From IMG/VR virus record IMGVR_UViG_3300005056_000003, positions 1-64,000 of that record: a stretch of 64,000 bases of DNA; one strand, given 5' to 3'. The notes beneath the pieces were generated by a model. The model worked only from the letters and a program-made list of their open reading frames with translations. It had not been told where the DNA came from and made no database searches. Every line of letters begins with the position of its first letter. Positions within the stretch are counted from its first letter, which is position 1. The DNA is from a virus. The position numbers were made by a program, and so were the translations under genes. Below are positions 47,395 through 54,864 of the stretch, piece by piece.

Positions 47395-47787
47395 TTATGC
47401 CCGTAGGCGCACCTGATTACGGCCCAAGCAAAAGCTTGACAGTTTCTTAAGAGTGATCGAAGGCGGTTTAAATGTATCTTCCCTGTATTTGGATTGGTAA
47501 AAACTTTCTATATCTAAAAATTTATTACTTTTTTCCAGAAATTGCGAGATATAAAAATCTCGACTAATATTAAATTCTGTTCCGAGAATTCCCGTACTAG
47601 GGTATAAAACAAGGATCTCTGCCGTAGCAAAGTAGTTTTCTAAAGACATTACGTCTAAAGTTACAGAATCAGCGAATAACGCAAGCTCAATGCCTACATC
47701 ATCATCTACCGTAGGACGCACCTCTGCCGAAGCAAACGTGACCGAAGCCAACAATAGGATAGAAAATAAAACTAAGATTTTTTTCAT
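47395..47787 (-). CDS. secreted protein, unknown
   Basis: 130 residues. Signal peptide MKKILVLFSILLLASVTFAS. Mature part acidic then basic, ends CLGRNQVRLRA. It is monocistronic: own promoter with a palindrome, terminators on both sides. A surface or superinfection role is possible; not shown. Confidence 0.6.
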   Translation of the reverse strand: MKKILVLFSILLLASVTFASAEVRPTVDDDVGIELALFADSVTLDVMSLENYFATAEILVLYPSTGILGTEFNISRDFYISQFLEKSNKFLDIESFYQSKYREDTFKPPSITLKKLSSFCLGRNQVRLRA

Positions 47788-47821
47788 CTTAAAGGTTTTA
47801 AGGGGTTAGTAAATATATATG

Positions 47822-47844
47822 TAAAGATAGTGAATATAATTCAC
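47822..47844 (-). promoter_or_regulatory. promoter with adjoining operator for the 47395-47787 gene
   Basis: -7 box TATCTTTA (47822-47829, read leftward), directly preceded by GTGAAT-ATA-ATTCAC (47830-47844), a perfect 6-bp inverted repeat, in the -10 to -30 region. A repressor bound here would block the promoter. Confidence 0.55.
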
Positions 47845-47860
47845 ATAAATTGGGGCTATA

Positions 47861-47892
47861 AAAAAGCTGTAGGTGTTCGCTACAGCTTTTTA
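47861..47892 (-). terminator. intrinsic terminator
   Basis: 12-bp stem AAAAAGCTGTAG with CTACAGCTTTTT, 7-base loop. It ends the leftward block coming from 55.8 kb. Confidence 0.9.
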
Positions 47893-47916
47893 AGATTTAT
47901 TAACTTAAAATATCAA

Positions 47917-47973
47917 TTACCAAAACGAACCATCAACGTCTTGAGAGGCTAAAGTACTGAAAAATATTGACAT
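47917..47973 (-). CDS. 18-residue peptide (possible)
   Basis: ATG 47971-47973 to TAA 47917-47919 encodes MSIFFSTLASQDVDGSFW, between the last gene of the leftward operon and its terminator. Too short for confidence. Confidence 0.25.
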   Translation of the reverse strand: MSIFFSTLASQDVDGSFW

Positions 47974-47980
47974 AACAAAA

Positions 47981-48238
47981 TTATTTAGAAACGATAACGC
48001 TCATTGAGTTTATTATAAGGGTTCTAACTTCTTCTTTGGTTTCTTTCCAAAACTCTATAGCTTCAGTATCTTCTATCCGAACCAATACCAAGCCTATGTG
48101 TATATTGATATTAGCCTTTATAATAGCCAACTTACTCGGTTCTCTTATTATCGCGTAAACAACGTTATTGATATTGCTGAACTCGGTAACTAGCGTTTTA
48201 GCCATTGCTTTCGATGTAATGTTGTGTGGTGTGTTCAT
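47981..48238 (-). CDS. unknown protein
   Basis: 85 residues, Ile/Val-rich strands (VVYAIIREPSKLAIIKANIN) and helix (EDTEAIEFWKETKEEVRTLI). Two bases from the upstream gene. No family recognised. Confidence 0.55.
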   Translation of the reverse strand: MNTPHNITSKAMAKTLVTEFSNINNVVYAIIREPSKLAIIKANINIHIGLVLVRIEDTEAIEFWKETKEEVRTLIINSMSVIVSK

Positions 48239-48240
48239 AA

Positions 48241-48618
48241 TTATTTATTTTTTGAGTCTTTATCTATTTTCTCCCAATCTATATTAAACATCTCCGTCAT
48301 TCTGCCGTTTTGGTCTTTAAAGAATATCGGGGCAATCACATCGTCATTTTTCGGATATTTCTCTGAATGAGTTATATTTCCTTCCTTGTCTATATAATTA
48401 ATTATTCCTGTAGGGCATTGAACAAATATCTTTTTTTTACAAGATTCTTTTATTTGCTCATATTCATAGATGCCTTCATTTTCAATTCTCTTTTTCCAAT
48501 ATTCTGTTATCGCCTTTGGAATACTACTACTAGAATGAGATATTGCCGAACTAGCTTCTTCGTAATGCTTTAAATCGGCATTCATTAAATCGATTAAAGG
48601 TGTTTTATTCGCTCCCAT
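48241..48618 (-). CDS. unknown protein
   Basis: 125 residues, mostly helical with Lys/Glu-rich helix (EYWKKRIENEGIYEYEQIKE) and strand part (VQCPTGIINYIDKEGNITH). Overlaps its upstream gene by 1 base. Confidence 0.55.
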   Translation of the reverse strand: MGANKTPLIDLMNADLKHYEEASSAISHSSSSIPKAITEYWKKRIENEGIYEYEQIKESCKKKIFVQCPTGIINYIDKEGNITHSEKYPKNDDVIAPIFFKDQNGRMTEMFNIDWEKIDKDSKNK

Positions 48619-48806
48619 TATTCCTCTTTTAGTAAATTTCTAGCTTTGATCCATCCAAATTTTTTCCTTTGCATGTAAATAGAGTCTTGACCTATCGTGT
48701 CCTTTCTTTCCTTAGTATCAACCAAGTATTGTAAAGCGTCTCTAAATGCTTTTAGTTTCCATTCAAGTTTTTGTATTTCGGTTGGTTCTCCTGTTATTTT
48801 AGCCAT
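48618..48806 (-). CDS. small helical protein
   Basis: 62 residues, one long basic/acidic helix (PTEIQKLEWKLKAFRDALQY, LVDTKERKDTIGQD). One-base overlaps on both sides. No family recognised. Confidence 0.55.
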   Translation of the reverse strand: MAKITGEPTEIQKLEWKLKAFRDALQYLVDTKERKDTIGQDSIYMQRKKFGWIKARNLLKEE

Positions 48807-49006
48807 TATCCAATTATTTTTAATAAGTTATCCCAACCAATGCCGTTTTCAATTCCTAGACCAATGTATTTCTGCGTAACAGGAAAGTAACATATAGTCT
48901 CTTTTTTAAACGTAAAATCTAAACGCTCCATTACTCTAAATACTATTGGATAGCCTAAAGCATTTAAGTCGTTAGAAGCGCTGTCTAGTTGTTGTTTAAC
49001 GGTCAC
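48806..49006 (-). CDS. unknown small protein
   Basis: 66 residues, helical start (VKQQLDSASNDLNALGYPIV) and strand region. Overlaps the exonuclease gene by 4 bases. No family recognised. Confidence 0.55.
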   Translation of the reverse strand: MTVKQQLDSASNDLNALGYPIVFRVMERLDFTFKKETICYFPVTQKYIGLGIENGIGWDNLLKIIG

Positions 49007-49929
49007 TTTAAAGTATTTATAAATTCATATAATTTCTTACCCCATCTCGCGTCGTGAATAGCGCTGTGTTTCCCTTCATTGAACGGGAATTTTGCAAAAG
49101 TCTTAAACGATTTAAGTTGCCCTTTAATACTTCTTTTCACCATTCTTTCTTTTTCTTCGTCGGTATCTCCAATAGCAAACCCTCTTACCATATTTTCCGC
49201 TTCTTCATCAAGCATCTGTTTTAGATCACGACAATACATCGGGAAACCTTTTGGAAGGTCTATCATTTTGCCGAATAACCAACAAAAAACAACCCAATCA
49301 TAATCGGCATAATAAGCGTAGAACTCAATCGGTTCTTCTGTCCCCATAGGTCTAACACTTTCAGGATTATAAACAAATTCTTCAATTTCTTTAGCTATTT
49401 CCTTATTGGTTTTACCGTATTTCTTTAGAAGTTTTTTAAAGCGTCTATAAGTGAACTTGTCTTTAACTTCGCCACTAATAGCTACACCTAAATTTTGAGC
49501 CTTATATACATAAGCACGTTCCTTTTCTAAAAATTCCTCGAATATAGGTCTTAATACATTTTCTCTAATCCAATATTCTTTAAATTTTGGTTTTGTTATT
49601 GAGCCTGAAACCTCAGTCCATTGATACCTATTCCAAGCTTCTTTTAAATTAAAGTCTTTTGAAATAGCGTAATACTCTCTGTCATCTTCCGAGACAATAC
49701 CTATAGAGATTAAGTCTATTGTGTTTGCGGTTTTGTCTTTAGCTTTTCCGTACAAATACATAAACACAGTCCAAGCGATAACAAAAAAACTGAAATCGAA
49801 AAAATGTTTCTGTAAAAAGCTCACTACGGCTAATCCTGCGCAAAAGCCTAAAATGATAGCTATTAAAGTTTTCTCTTTTCTAGTCTTTTGAGTTCCTTCT
49901 AAAAATTCCGTATCTAAAAATATTTTCAT
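49003..49929 (-). CDS. DEDDh 3'-5' exoribonuclease-like protein with inserted membrane hairpin
   Basis: 308 residues. Motif I is KIFLDTEFLEG (residues 2-12); then, instead of the usual ISIGIV strand, about 40 residues with two hydrophobic helices (IAIILGFCAGLAVVSFL and FSFFVIAWTVFMYLYG) are inserted before NTIDLISIGIV. Later DYDWVVFCWLFGKMIDLP (motif II region) and HSAIHDARWGKKLYEF (motif III H-x4-D). The family (Rv2179c/DUF5051-type) trims RNA 3' ends. Here the enzyme would be tied to the membrane. Confidence 0.75.
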   Translation of the reverse strand: MKIFLDTEFLEGTQKTRKEKTLIAIILGFCAGLAVVSFLQKHFFDFSFFVIAWTVFMYLYGKAKDKTANTIDLISIGIVSEDDREYYAISKDFNLKEAWNRYQWTEVSGSITKPKFKEYWIRENVLRPIFEEFLEKERAYVYKAQNLGVAISGEVKDKFTYRRFKKLLKKYGKTNKEIAKEIEEFVYNPESVRPMGTEEPIEFYAYYADYDWVVFCWLFGKMIDLPKGFPMYCRDLKQMLDEEAENMVRGFAIGDTDEEKERMVKRSIKGQLKSFKTFAKFPFNEGKHSAIHDARWGKKLYEFINTLK

Positions 49930-49941
49930 AATTTTATTATT

Positions 49942-50382
49942 TTAAAAATCCCCGTCTGCAACTTGCATACAAATTAATCCCATTTTTCTCCATTGAATAA
50001 CCATCGAATTGCGGTCTTCTAATACGAAGGCTATATCTTCAAGTTTGATCCCCGCCTTTTCTAATTGTTCGGGTTTAACTATTGTGTCGTGCCTGTAGTC
50101 TTCATCAGGACGCATTAATAAAAGAGATAAGCTTTCCAACCCGTTTTTTATTAGCCACTTTTCAGTAACACCCCTTACACTCTCTCGTCTTCCTGTGCAA
50201 AAAACTATTTTATAATCAGATTCTAGCTTTTTAACCATATCAACAACCTCCTGAATTGGCTCGTCTTCAAAACAAGCGTTGTAAAAAGCATCCCAATCTT
50301 TAGGGGTTTGCTGTAGATATTTTAATCTATCTCCTACTTTAGATATTGTTCCGTCAATATCAACTATAATTGTGTTTTTCAT
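49942..50382 (-). CDS. HAD-family phosphatase, polynucleotide 3'-phosphatase-like
   Basis: 146 residues. IIVDIDGTISKV holds the DxDGT nucleophile, IVFCTGRRESVRG motif II (Thr), RHDTIVKPEQL the Lys and AFVLEDRNSMVIQWRKMG motif III. This is the T4 Pnkp 3'-phosphatase-like HAD subtype used in RNA or DNA end healing. No kinase domain in the same protein. Overlaps the next gene by one base. Confidence 0.85.
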   Translation of the reverse strand: MKNTIIVDIDGTISKVGDRLKYLQQTPKDWDAFYNACFEDEPIQEVVDMVKKLESDYKIVFCTGRRESVRGVTEKWLIKNGLESLSLLLMRPDEDYRHDTIVKPEQLEKAGIKLEDIAFVLEDRNSMVIQWRKMGLICMQVADGDF

Positions 50383-50615
50383 TATTTCTGTTTTTTATCT
50401 TTAATCCAATCAATAGCATGAGGTATGCACCTTCCATGTGTTTTACATTCGGGTATTTCATCGATAACCCTGTGTTGGTCTTCTAAATTTTCTTCGGTGA
50501 CTTTAAGTAGCTTTTCTAAATAATCGATGTAATTCTCCATAGCAAGCGTATGCGCAAGCTTCTTGGTGTTTGGGCTTTTATAGCTGTTAAAGTCTTGTAG
50601 TTTTGGTCTTTCCAT
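50382..50615 (-). CDS. small helical protein, unknown
   Basis: 77 residues: LQDFNSYKSPNTKKLAHTLA, NYIDYLEKLLKVTEENLEDQ, ECKTHGRCIPHAIDW. Coiled-coil-like helix, C-terminal Cys pair. Function unknown. Confidence 0.6.
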   Translation of the reverse strand: MERPKLQDFNSYKSPNTKKLAHTLAMENYIDYLEKLLKVTEENLEDQHRVIDEIPECKTHGRCIPHAIDWIKDKKQK

Positions 50616-50640
50616 TATGTGTGTAAAGTTTTATATTCAT

Positions 50641-51138
50641 CTACCATGTCGGATTAATCATTTGTTTATTATAACTAATCATATTATAAAATTGCCCGTA
50701 ATCGTGACAAACGTAATTCTTTCCAATCCAACCAAAATTATTATGCTTTATATCCCAAAGGAATTTAGGTATTTTAGTTGGTAGTTTTTTCTCTGCCTTA
50801 GACTGAGGTATTGTTTTTCTCATTACCAATATTCTTCCGTTTGGAGAAATCCATTTTACAGGAGCAAACCAATCTTTAACCCAAGCTAATTCATTTTGAA
50901 GGTGCTGTATTTCGTTCCACATCATCCACTCAATAGTGTTTTGGTTAGTGTTTAGCGGCTCTATTTTGATAACATACTTCTCATCTAAAGCATAATGAAA
51001 AACGCTTCTGTGAAGTCCTGAATTTATAAACTCCCCGCACATTGAAGTCACGAAGTCATAACTTACCGCAGGAATTTTAAGCATATCATTCGCTCTTTCT
51101 AAATCTAATAAATCATCCTCTATTACAAAACACATCAT
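50641..51138 (-). CDS. protein-kinase-like fold protein
   Basis: 165 residues. GEFINSGLHRSVFHYALDEK, then KYVIKIE (candidate ATP-binding Lys), NEIQHLQNELAWV, then a short C-lobe with FLWDIKHNNFGWIG and YVCHDYG (catalytic loop and D-x-G equivalents). This is a minimal kinase-like layout found in many phages. Shorter than ordinary kinases; activity not assured. 4-base overlap with the upstream gene. Confidence 0.6.
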   Translation of the reverse strand: MMCFVIEDDLLDLERANDMLKIPAVSYDFVTSMCGEFINSGLHRSVFHYALDEKYVIKIEPLNTNQNTIEWMMWNEIQHLQNELAWVKDWFAPVKWISPNGRILVMRKTIPQSKAEKKLPTKIPKFLWDIKHNNFGWIGKNYVCHDYGQFYNMISYNKQMINPTW

Positions 51139-51320
51139 TCCATTATTCTTTTATAAACTTTTTGCCCGTCTGTAAAGTGATTTTCTAGCTTCTCCCAACA
51201 ACTCGGACAATCGCCACTCTTTAAAATATGCACCAAAACAGCTTTCTTTGTCACTCCGTTAGGGTAATACAGATATTGCGGATCTTTATCTTCTTGGTTT
51301 CCGATTAATTCTCTAGGCAT
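51135..51320 (-). CDS. small zinc-binding-like protein
   Basis: 61 residues: VHILKSGDCPSCWEKLENHF carries C-x2-C. Basic end. Overlaps both neighbours. Function unknown. Confidence 0.5.
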   Translation of the reverse strand: MPRELIGNQEDKDPQYLYYPNGVTKKAVLVHILKSGDCPSCWEKLENHFTDGQKVYKRIME

Positions 51321-51576
51321 CTTTATCGTCTATATTTTTAAATGGATTATTAAGCTCCTGTTTTCTAAAATCATCAATAGCTTTTTCAGCGTCTCTCCTA
51401 GCTCTAACTGACTCTATGTTCCAAAAGATTGAAGAAGTAAAACCGCCAACCATACCTGTCCCAATGCCAACGTCAGCTTTAGACTTTGGTTTTTTACTCT
51501 TAAAGTAAGATTGAATTGTTTTCCAATTAACTAATAATCCATATCCTAAAACACAACATATAATTAATGTTACCAT
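51313..51576 (-). CDS. single-span membrane protein
   Basis: 87 residues. N-terminal hydrophobic helix (VTLIICCVLGYGLLVNW), a Lys-rich linker (KSKKPKSKAD), a Gly-rich region and a C-terminal charged helix (RARRDAEKAIDDFRKQ). Function unknown. Confidence 0.6.
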   Translation of the reverse strand: MVTLIICCVLGYGLLVNWKTIQSYFKSKKPKSKADVGIGTGMVGGFTSSIFWNIESVRARRDAEKAIDDFRKQELNNPFKNIDDKDA

Positions 51577-51579
51577 AGC

Positions 51580-51732
51580 TTATTTTTTTAAGTCTGTTAC
51601 CTTCTTATGTTCCTGTTGGATCACTTCTAAATATTCACCACAACTCCAACAAAAATAATCCAGTACATTTTTATCCCAAGTCATATATTCTTTATGCTTA
51701 TAGCAATAAGGTGTTGTGTCGTTATCAGGCAT
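51580..51732 (-). CDS. 50-residue zinc-ribbon-like protein
   Basis: ATG 51730-51732 to TAA 51580-51582. PYCYKHKEYM and FCWSCGEYLEV give C-x2-H and C-x2-C ligands. One-base overlap with NinG. Function unknown. Confidence 0.6.
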   Translation of the reverse strand: MPDNDTTPYCYKHKEYMTWDKNVLDYFCWSCGEYLEVIQQEHKKVTDLKK

Positions 51733-52358
51733 TATTTCAATTCTTTAATTTTCGTCAAATAATACTTTCTTGTTTCAATCAGCTTTTCCCTATCCCATTT
51801 AAAGCCTAATATTTTATATTCTTTAGAAAGCCGATCTAATTCCTGTACGTTTTCAAGCCCAATCCTTTTAGGAAGATGTACCCTATACTCGCTTTCGTTT
51901 CCGTCTTTCCGAATATTACAGCCAACACATTGCCCGTTTATATTAAATTCATTAAACTTAATGTTGCTAAATTTTTCAGCTTTGTAATAGTGTCCTGCTT
52001 GGTGTCCTGAGTTATAAGGCTCTTGGCAACTAATACAGGCTTTTCCTTTATCTCTTAATCTAATGTATTCATGACAAGCTATAACGGTGTTTTTTAACAG
52101 CCAACTAAGTGATTTTCTTGTTTTTTCCTCCTTCTCAAATTCCTTAAATTCCCTAGTAGTTTTTGTGGCGTTTAATGTGTGCTTGCTTAAAAGCTCCTTA
52201 CCCACATCGGTCGTTTGAAGCCAAGTACTGTAACATCTGCAATCTAAACCTAATCCGAACTTTCTATTTGCTTTACCGTATTTTATTACAGCTACCATTT
52301 TACCGCAACCGCTACCTGCTGCTTTGCCTACGCCTTTGCAAATCTTAGAATCAATCAT
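51732..52358 (-). CDS. NinG-type recombination protein
   Basis: 208 residues. A Cys-containing N-terminus (CGKMVAVIKYGKANRKFGL, LDCRCYSTWL) and an HNH-like core: ACISCQEPYNSGHQAGHYYK, then FSNIKFNEFNINGQCVGCNI and the ending helix region. This is the NinG/Rap signature of a zinc-containing branch-processing nuclease. It probably serves the ERF/RecE pathway. Confidence 0.85.
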   Translation of the reverse strand: MIDSKICKGVGKAAGSGCGKMVAVIKYGKANRKFGLGLDCRCYSTWLQTTDVGKELLSKHTLNATKTTREFKEFEKEEKTRKSLSWLLKNTVIACHEYIRLRDKGKACISCQEPYNSGHQAGHYYKAEKFSNIKFNEFNINGQCVGCNIRKDGNESEYRVHLPKRIGLENVQELDRLSKEYKILGFKWDREKLIETRKYYLTKIKELK

Positions 52359-52476
52359 TATTAAAAGGGGTTTTAAAATACATAAAATAAAATTCCGCTA
52401 CTTGCAAGTCTATAACATCTTGAATAGCTTTAGCTACGTCTTCTTGAGGTATATCGAAATAGTATCCGTCAATCAT
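52351..52476 (-). CDS. 41-residue acidic protein
   Basis: ATG 52474-52476 to TGA 52351-52353, overlapping the NinG start by 8 bases. MIDGYYFDIPQEDVAKAIQD, VIDLQVAEFYFMYF. Function unknown. Confidence 0.5.
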   Translation of the reverse strand: MIDGYYFDIPQEDVAKAIQDVIDLQVAEFYFMYFKTPFNND

Positions 52477-52479
52477 TTA

Positions 52480-52743
52480 CTAAAATAATTTTATAAATTC
52501 TTTATATGTAATGTTGCTTACAAAACTTTCATCGCCAATCCAAAATGTTGTATGGTTTTTGTTATCCATATTTACATAAGCGTAATCGACTTTCCAAAAA
52601 GTTCTTTTTTCCCAAAGATTATTTTCAGAAGGCGTAAAAACCCCAAGCCCTTTTAACTGAAATTCGTCTTTTGAATAAATACTTATTTCAATTTCCGTTC
52701 CTGTCCCTGTCATTCCTCCAAGTATTTTTTCACCAATTTCCAA
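52480..52743 (-). CDS. unknown strand-rich protein
   Basis: 87 residues, strands and turns (GIGEKILGGMTG-like start, GTGTEIEISIYSKDEFQLKG, HTTFWIGDESFVSNITYKEF). Overlaps its upstream gene by 34 bases. No family recognised. Confidence 0.5.
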   Translation of the reverse strand: MEIGEKILGGMTGTGTEIEISIYSKDEFQLKGLGVFTPSENNLWEKRTFWKVDYAYVNMDNKNHTTFWIGDESFVSNITYKEFIKLF

Positions 52744-52964
52744 AACTTTAGCTTATGTATTTTACCCATTCCTTTTATTACAGATAATTCTTCAATCATT
52801 TCGTCAGCTATTTTAACGGCACACTTTACGCAGTTCATCAAAATCACCGAATTATCTGCTGTATCGGTCATAAACCCGCTTCCTGAATACGGGTAAACTA
52901 TATGAACGAAAAAATCCTTTAGCTCTGTAGCTTTAGCTTCCGCTTTTATCTCTGTAGGTGTCAT
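52710..52964 (-). CDS. unknown protein
   Basis: 84 residues: TEIKAEAKATELKDFFVHIV, DNSVILMNCVKCAVKIADEM. Overlaps the next gene by 34 bases. No family recognised. Confidence 0.5.
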   Translation of the reverse strand: MTPTEIKAEAKATELKDFFVHIVYPYSGSGFMTDTADNSVILMNCVKCAVKIADEMIEELSVIKGMGKIHKLKFWKLVKKYLEE

Positions 52965-52966
52965 AA

Positions 52967-53233
52967 TTAATTAGCTTTATGTATTATAGGGCAATATCCT
53001 TTTGCTGTACCAAGTGAGTTATTAGGATCAGGACTACAAGAGTGTCCTTGACAACCTGTATAACACCAAGTAGCTTTTTCATTACTCATGCTTTGACAGT
53101 CTTTATCGTGATCGGGACAAATACTACTTCCCGCCTGTTCTTTCGCTAATTCAGAAATAAATTCTAAAGCCTCTAAATGGTTTTTGATATTTTCACTAAG
53201 CTTTGTCGATATAGGTTTAATTTCTAATGTCAT
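52967..53233 (-). CDS. Cys-rich protein
   Basis: 88 residues from ATG 53231-53233; another ATG four codons upstream (53245) overlaps the next gene more. Seven Cys in SSICPDHDKDCQSMSNEKAT, WCYTGCQGHSC and GYCPIIH suggest zinc or disulfides. Function unknown. Confidence 0.6.
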   Translation of the reverse strand: MTLEIKPISTKLSENIKNHLEALEFISELAKEQAGSSICPDHDKDCQSMSNEKATWCYTGCQGHSCSPDPNNSLGTAKGYCPIIHKAN

Positions 53234-53552
53234 GTTCCTCTGCATTTCTTTGAAAACTATCGATACCTTCTAAAAATAAAGCTTTTATTGCATTTGCAAA
53301 AACTATATCCTCAATAGTGTTGTTATATTTTGTTATAGAATATACAAAGTGAACATTTGTTTTTTCGTTAAAAAAGACAACCTTATTGTCGCCTCTAAAA
53401 ATGGTAAGTTTTTTCTCTAAAACACCATGGGTTTTAGGTTTTAAATCACCGCCTTTAGTTTCTAGCGTAAAGGATATTCTGTTTCTTTCTTTAGATAAAG
53501 CTCCGTTGAAAGAATTTATTATTTCTTCAAATATGTTTTTTGCGTTTTCCAT
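53217..53552 (-). CDS. unknown protein
   Basis: 111 residues: AKNIFEEIINSFNGALSKER, then strand-rich RISFTLETKGGDLKPKT and VVFFNEKTNVHFVYSITK, helix AFANAIKALFLEGIDSFQRN-like end. Function unknown. Confidence 0.55.
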   Translation of the reverse strand: MENAKNIFEEIINSFNGALSKERNRISFTLETKGGDLKPKTHGVLEKKLTIFRGDNKVVFFNEKTNVHFVYSITKYNNTIEDIVFANAIKALFLEGIDSFQRNAEEHDIRN

Positions 53553-53556
53553 TATC

Positions 53557-53814
53557 TTACTTTAAAAAAGGGTTAGCTTTCGCTAAAATTTCATCAAAGT
53601 CTGCAAAGATTTCTTCTTCTTTAAAACTGTCTTCTTTCAAGTAAAAAACTACGCAATCTGTATATTTAGAATTTCCGCTAGAAAAAACAAAATCGATTGT
53701 CCAATAATCTTTACCGCTATGGTGATTTAGCTTCAAACTATCTAACCCGCTATAATCTTGCGTTTTTGCTATTCTAATTAATAAGTCTTGAATAAATAAA
53801 ATGTACTTTTCCAT
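53557..53814 (-). CDS. unknown protein
   Basis: 85 residues, similar in strand-turn-strand pattern to the upstream 111-residue protein (KDYWTIDFVFSSGNSKYTDC, VVFYLKEDSFKEEEIFADFD), perhaps a distant paralogue. Function unknown. Confidence 0.5.
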   Translation of the reverse strand: MEKYILFIQDLLIRIAKTQDYSGLDSLKLNHHSGKDYWTIDFVFSSGNSKYTDCVVFYLKEDSFKEEEIFADFDEILAKANPFLK

Positions 53815-53824
53815 TATCTGTGTT

Positions 53825-53983
53825 TTAAAATATTTCCATTTCTATTGCTTGTGTCTCAGTAGGAGAAAGCGCGTCTGCTTCCGTTTTAGGCAACTGTATT
53901 TCTTTTCCAATTACCCAAACATCTTTGCATCTATCGTTGTTGTAAACTCTATAAAGACTGTCGTGTATCTTGATTATTTTCAA
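53825..53983 (-). CDS. 52-residue protein with TTG start
   Basis: TTG 53981-53983 (overlapping the upstream stop as TTGA) to TAA 53825-53827. No ATG is available upstream of the conserved-looking part (KIIKIHDSLYRVYNNDRCKD, VWVIGKEIQLPKTEADALS). Function unknown. Confidence 0.5.
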   Translation of the reverse strand: MKIIKIHDSLYRVYNNDRCKDVWVIGKEIQLPKTEADALSPTETQAIEMEIF

Positions 53984-54228
53984 CTTCTGCTTCTAATAAA
54001 AAAAGCTAACATTAACGATGTTACTATGTATAAAGCTATTACCTTCTTCCAAATAGCAAAGAACCTTTGTTTATATTCTTCTAAAAGAACAGGGATTTCA
54101 TTATCCCATAACGCTATTAAAAACTCTAAAACAAAGACAAAAAGAAGTGTTATTGAAAACACCATAAACATTATTATAAGCCCTCTATATATTGAATAGT
54201 TTTCTAGATTTTCAAGTAACTTCTTCAT
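53980..54228 (-). CDS. two-span membrane protein
   Basis: 82 residues. Helix 1 (RGLIIMFMVFSITLLFVFVL), helix 2 near the C-terminus (VIALYIVTSLMLAFFI). Amphipathic linker between. Possibly a membrane effector; function unknown. Confidence 0.6.
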   Translation of the reverse strand: MKKLLENLENYSIYRGLIIMFMVFSITLLFVFVLEFLIALWDNEIPVLLEEYKQRFFAIWKKVIALYIVTSLMLAFFIRSRS

Positions 54229-54230
54229 AA

Positions 54231-54389
54231 TTAATAACCCCTTCCTTTACTTTTTTTAGATCCCGCTTTCTTCTTCTTTGTCGTCGGGTGTTTGCTTCCA
54301 ACCATCCATTTGCCATTAGGCATTTTATGAACCCCTTTACCTTTTGAAGCGGTTACTGCTGCTGCCCTTGTTGCGTATGTAATTGCCAT
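54231..54389 (-). CDS. 52-residue strongly basic protein
   Basis: ATG 54387-54389 to TAA 54231-54233. N-terminal MAITYATRAAAVTASKGKGV, then HKMPNGKWMVGSKHPTTKKK and a run of Lys/Gly. High charge suggests DNA or RNA binding, perhaps a nucleoid-like or genome-packed protein. Confidence 0.6.
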   Translation of the reverse strand: MAITYATRAAAVTASKGKGVHKMPNGKWMVGSKHPTTKKKKAGSKKSKGRGY

Positions 54390-54426
54390 AACTATTTGAT
54401 TTAGTGATTAGTTGCTAATTTACAAC

Positions 54427-54837
54427 TTAATTATCGAAATTAATAAGCATTGAAAACCCTAAAGAAACAGCTATATATATCGATAATATTATACCCCAAC
54501 TCTCTTTAAAATCTCTCCAATACAAACTAAATAGAGTGTAATCGTCTGTACGGTAGCAATAAAGCCAAGTTCCGACAAGCGCTAAAAACACCACTACAGC
54601 GACAATAATAAATACTACTTTAAATCCTTTAAAAAGGACTGTACCTGTAAATTTCTTAATCGCTTCCATATAGTTTGATTTATTATTATATTCTTCTAAA
54701 AGTCTCCATCTAGTCGCATAAACAACACCTCCGTTGTCTAAGGGAATCATATAATGACTCCCGTTTTCGTTCTCAAGAAACTTTAAGCTTCTCTCCCCGT
54801 CTTTCCAACCAAAAATTAAATTGCCGTAGTTGTTCAT
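54427..54837 (-). CDS. two-span membrane protein, unknown
   Basis: 136 residues. A soluble N-terminal 60 residues (MNNYGNLIFGWKDGERSLKF, DNGGVVYATRWRLLEEY) precedes two hydrophobic helices (GFKVVFIIVAVVVFLALVG and IILSIYIAVSLGFSML). Function unknown. Confidence 0.6.
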   Translation of the reverse strand: MNNYGNLIFGWKDGERSLKFLENENGSHYMIPLDNGGVVYATRWRLLEEYNNKSNYMEAIKKFTGTVLFKGFKVVFIIVAVVVFLALVGTWLYCYRTDDYTLFSLYWRDFKESWGIILSIYIAVSLGFSMLINFDN

Positions 54838-54864
54838 TTGTATAACGCATTGATAATCAGTTAA

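Noticed and set aside
53801-54199. 132-codon plus-strand frame
   Set aside because: Antisense shadow of three leftward genes with proper spacing and overlaps.
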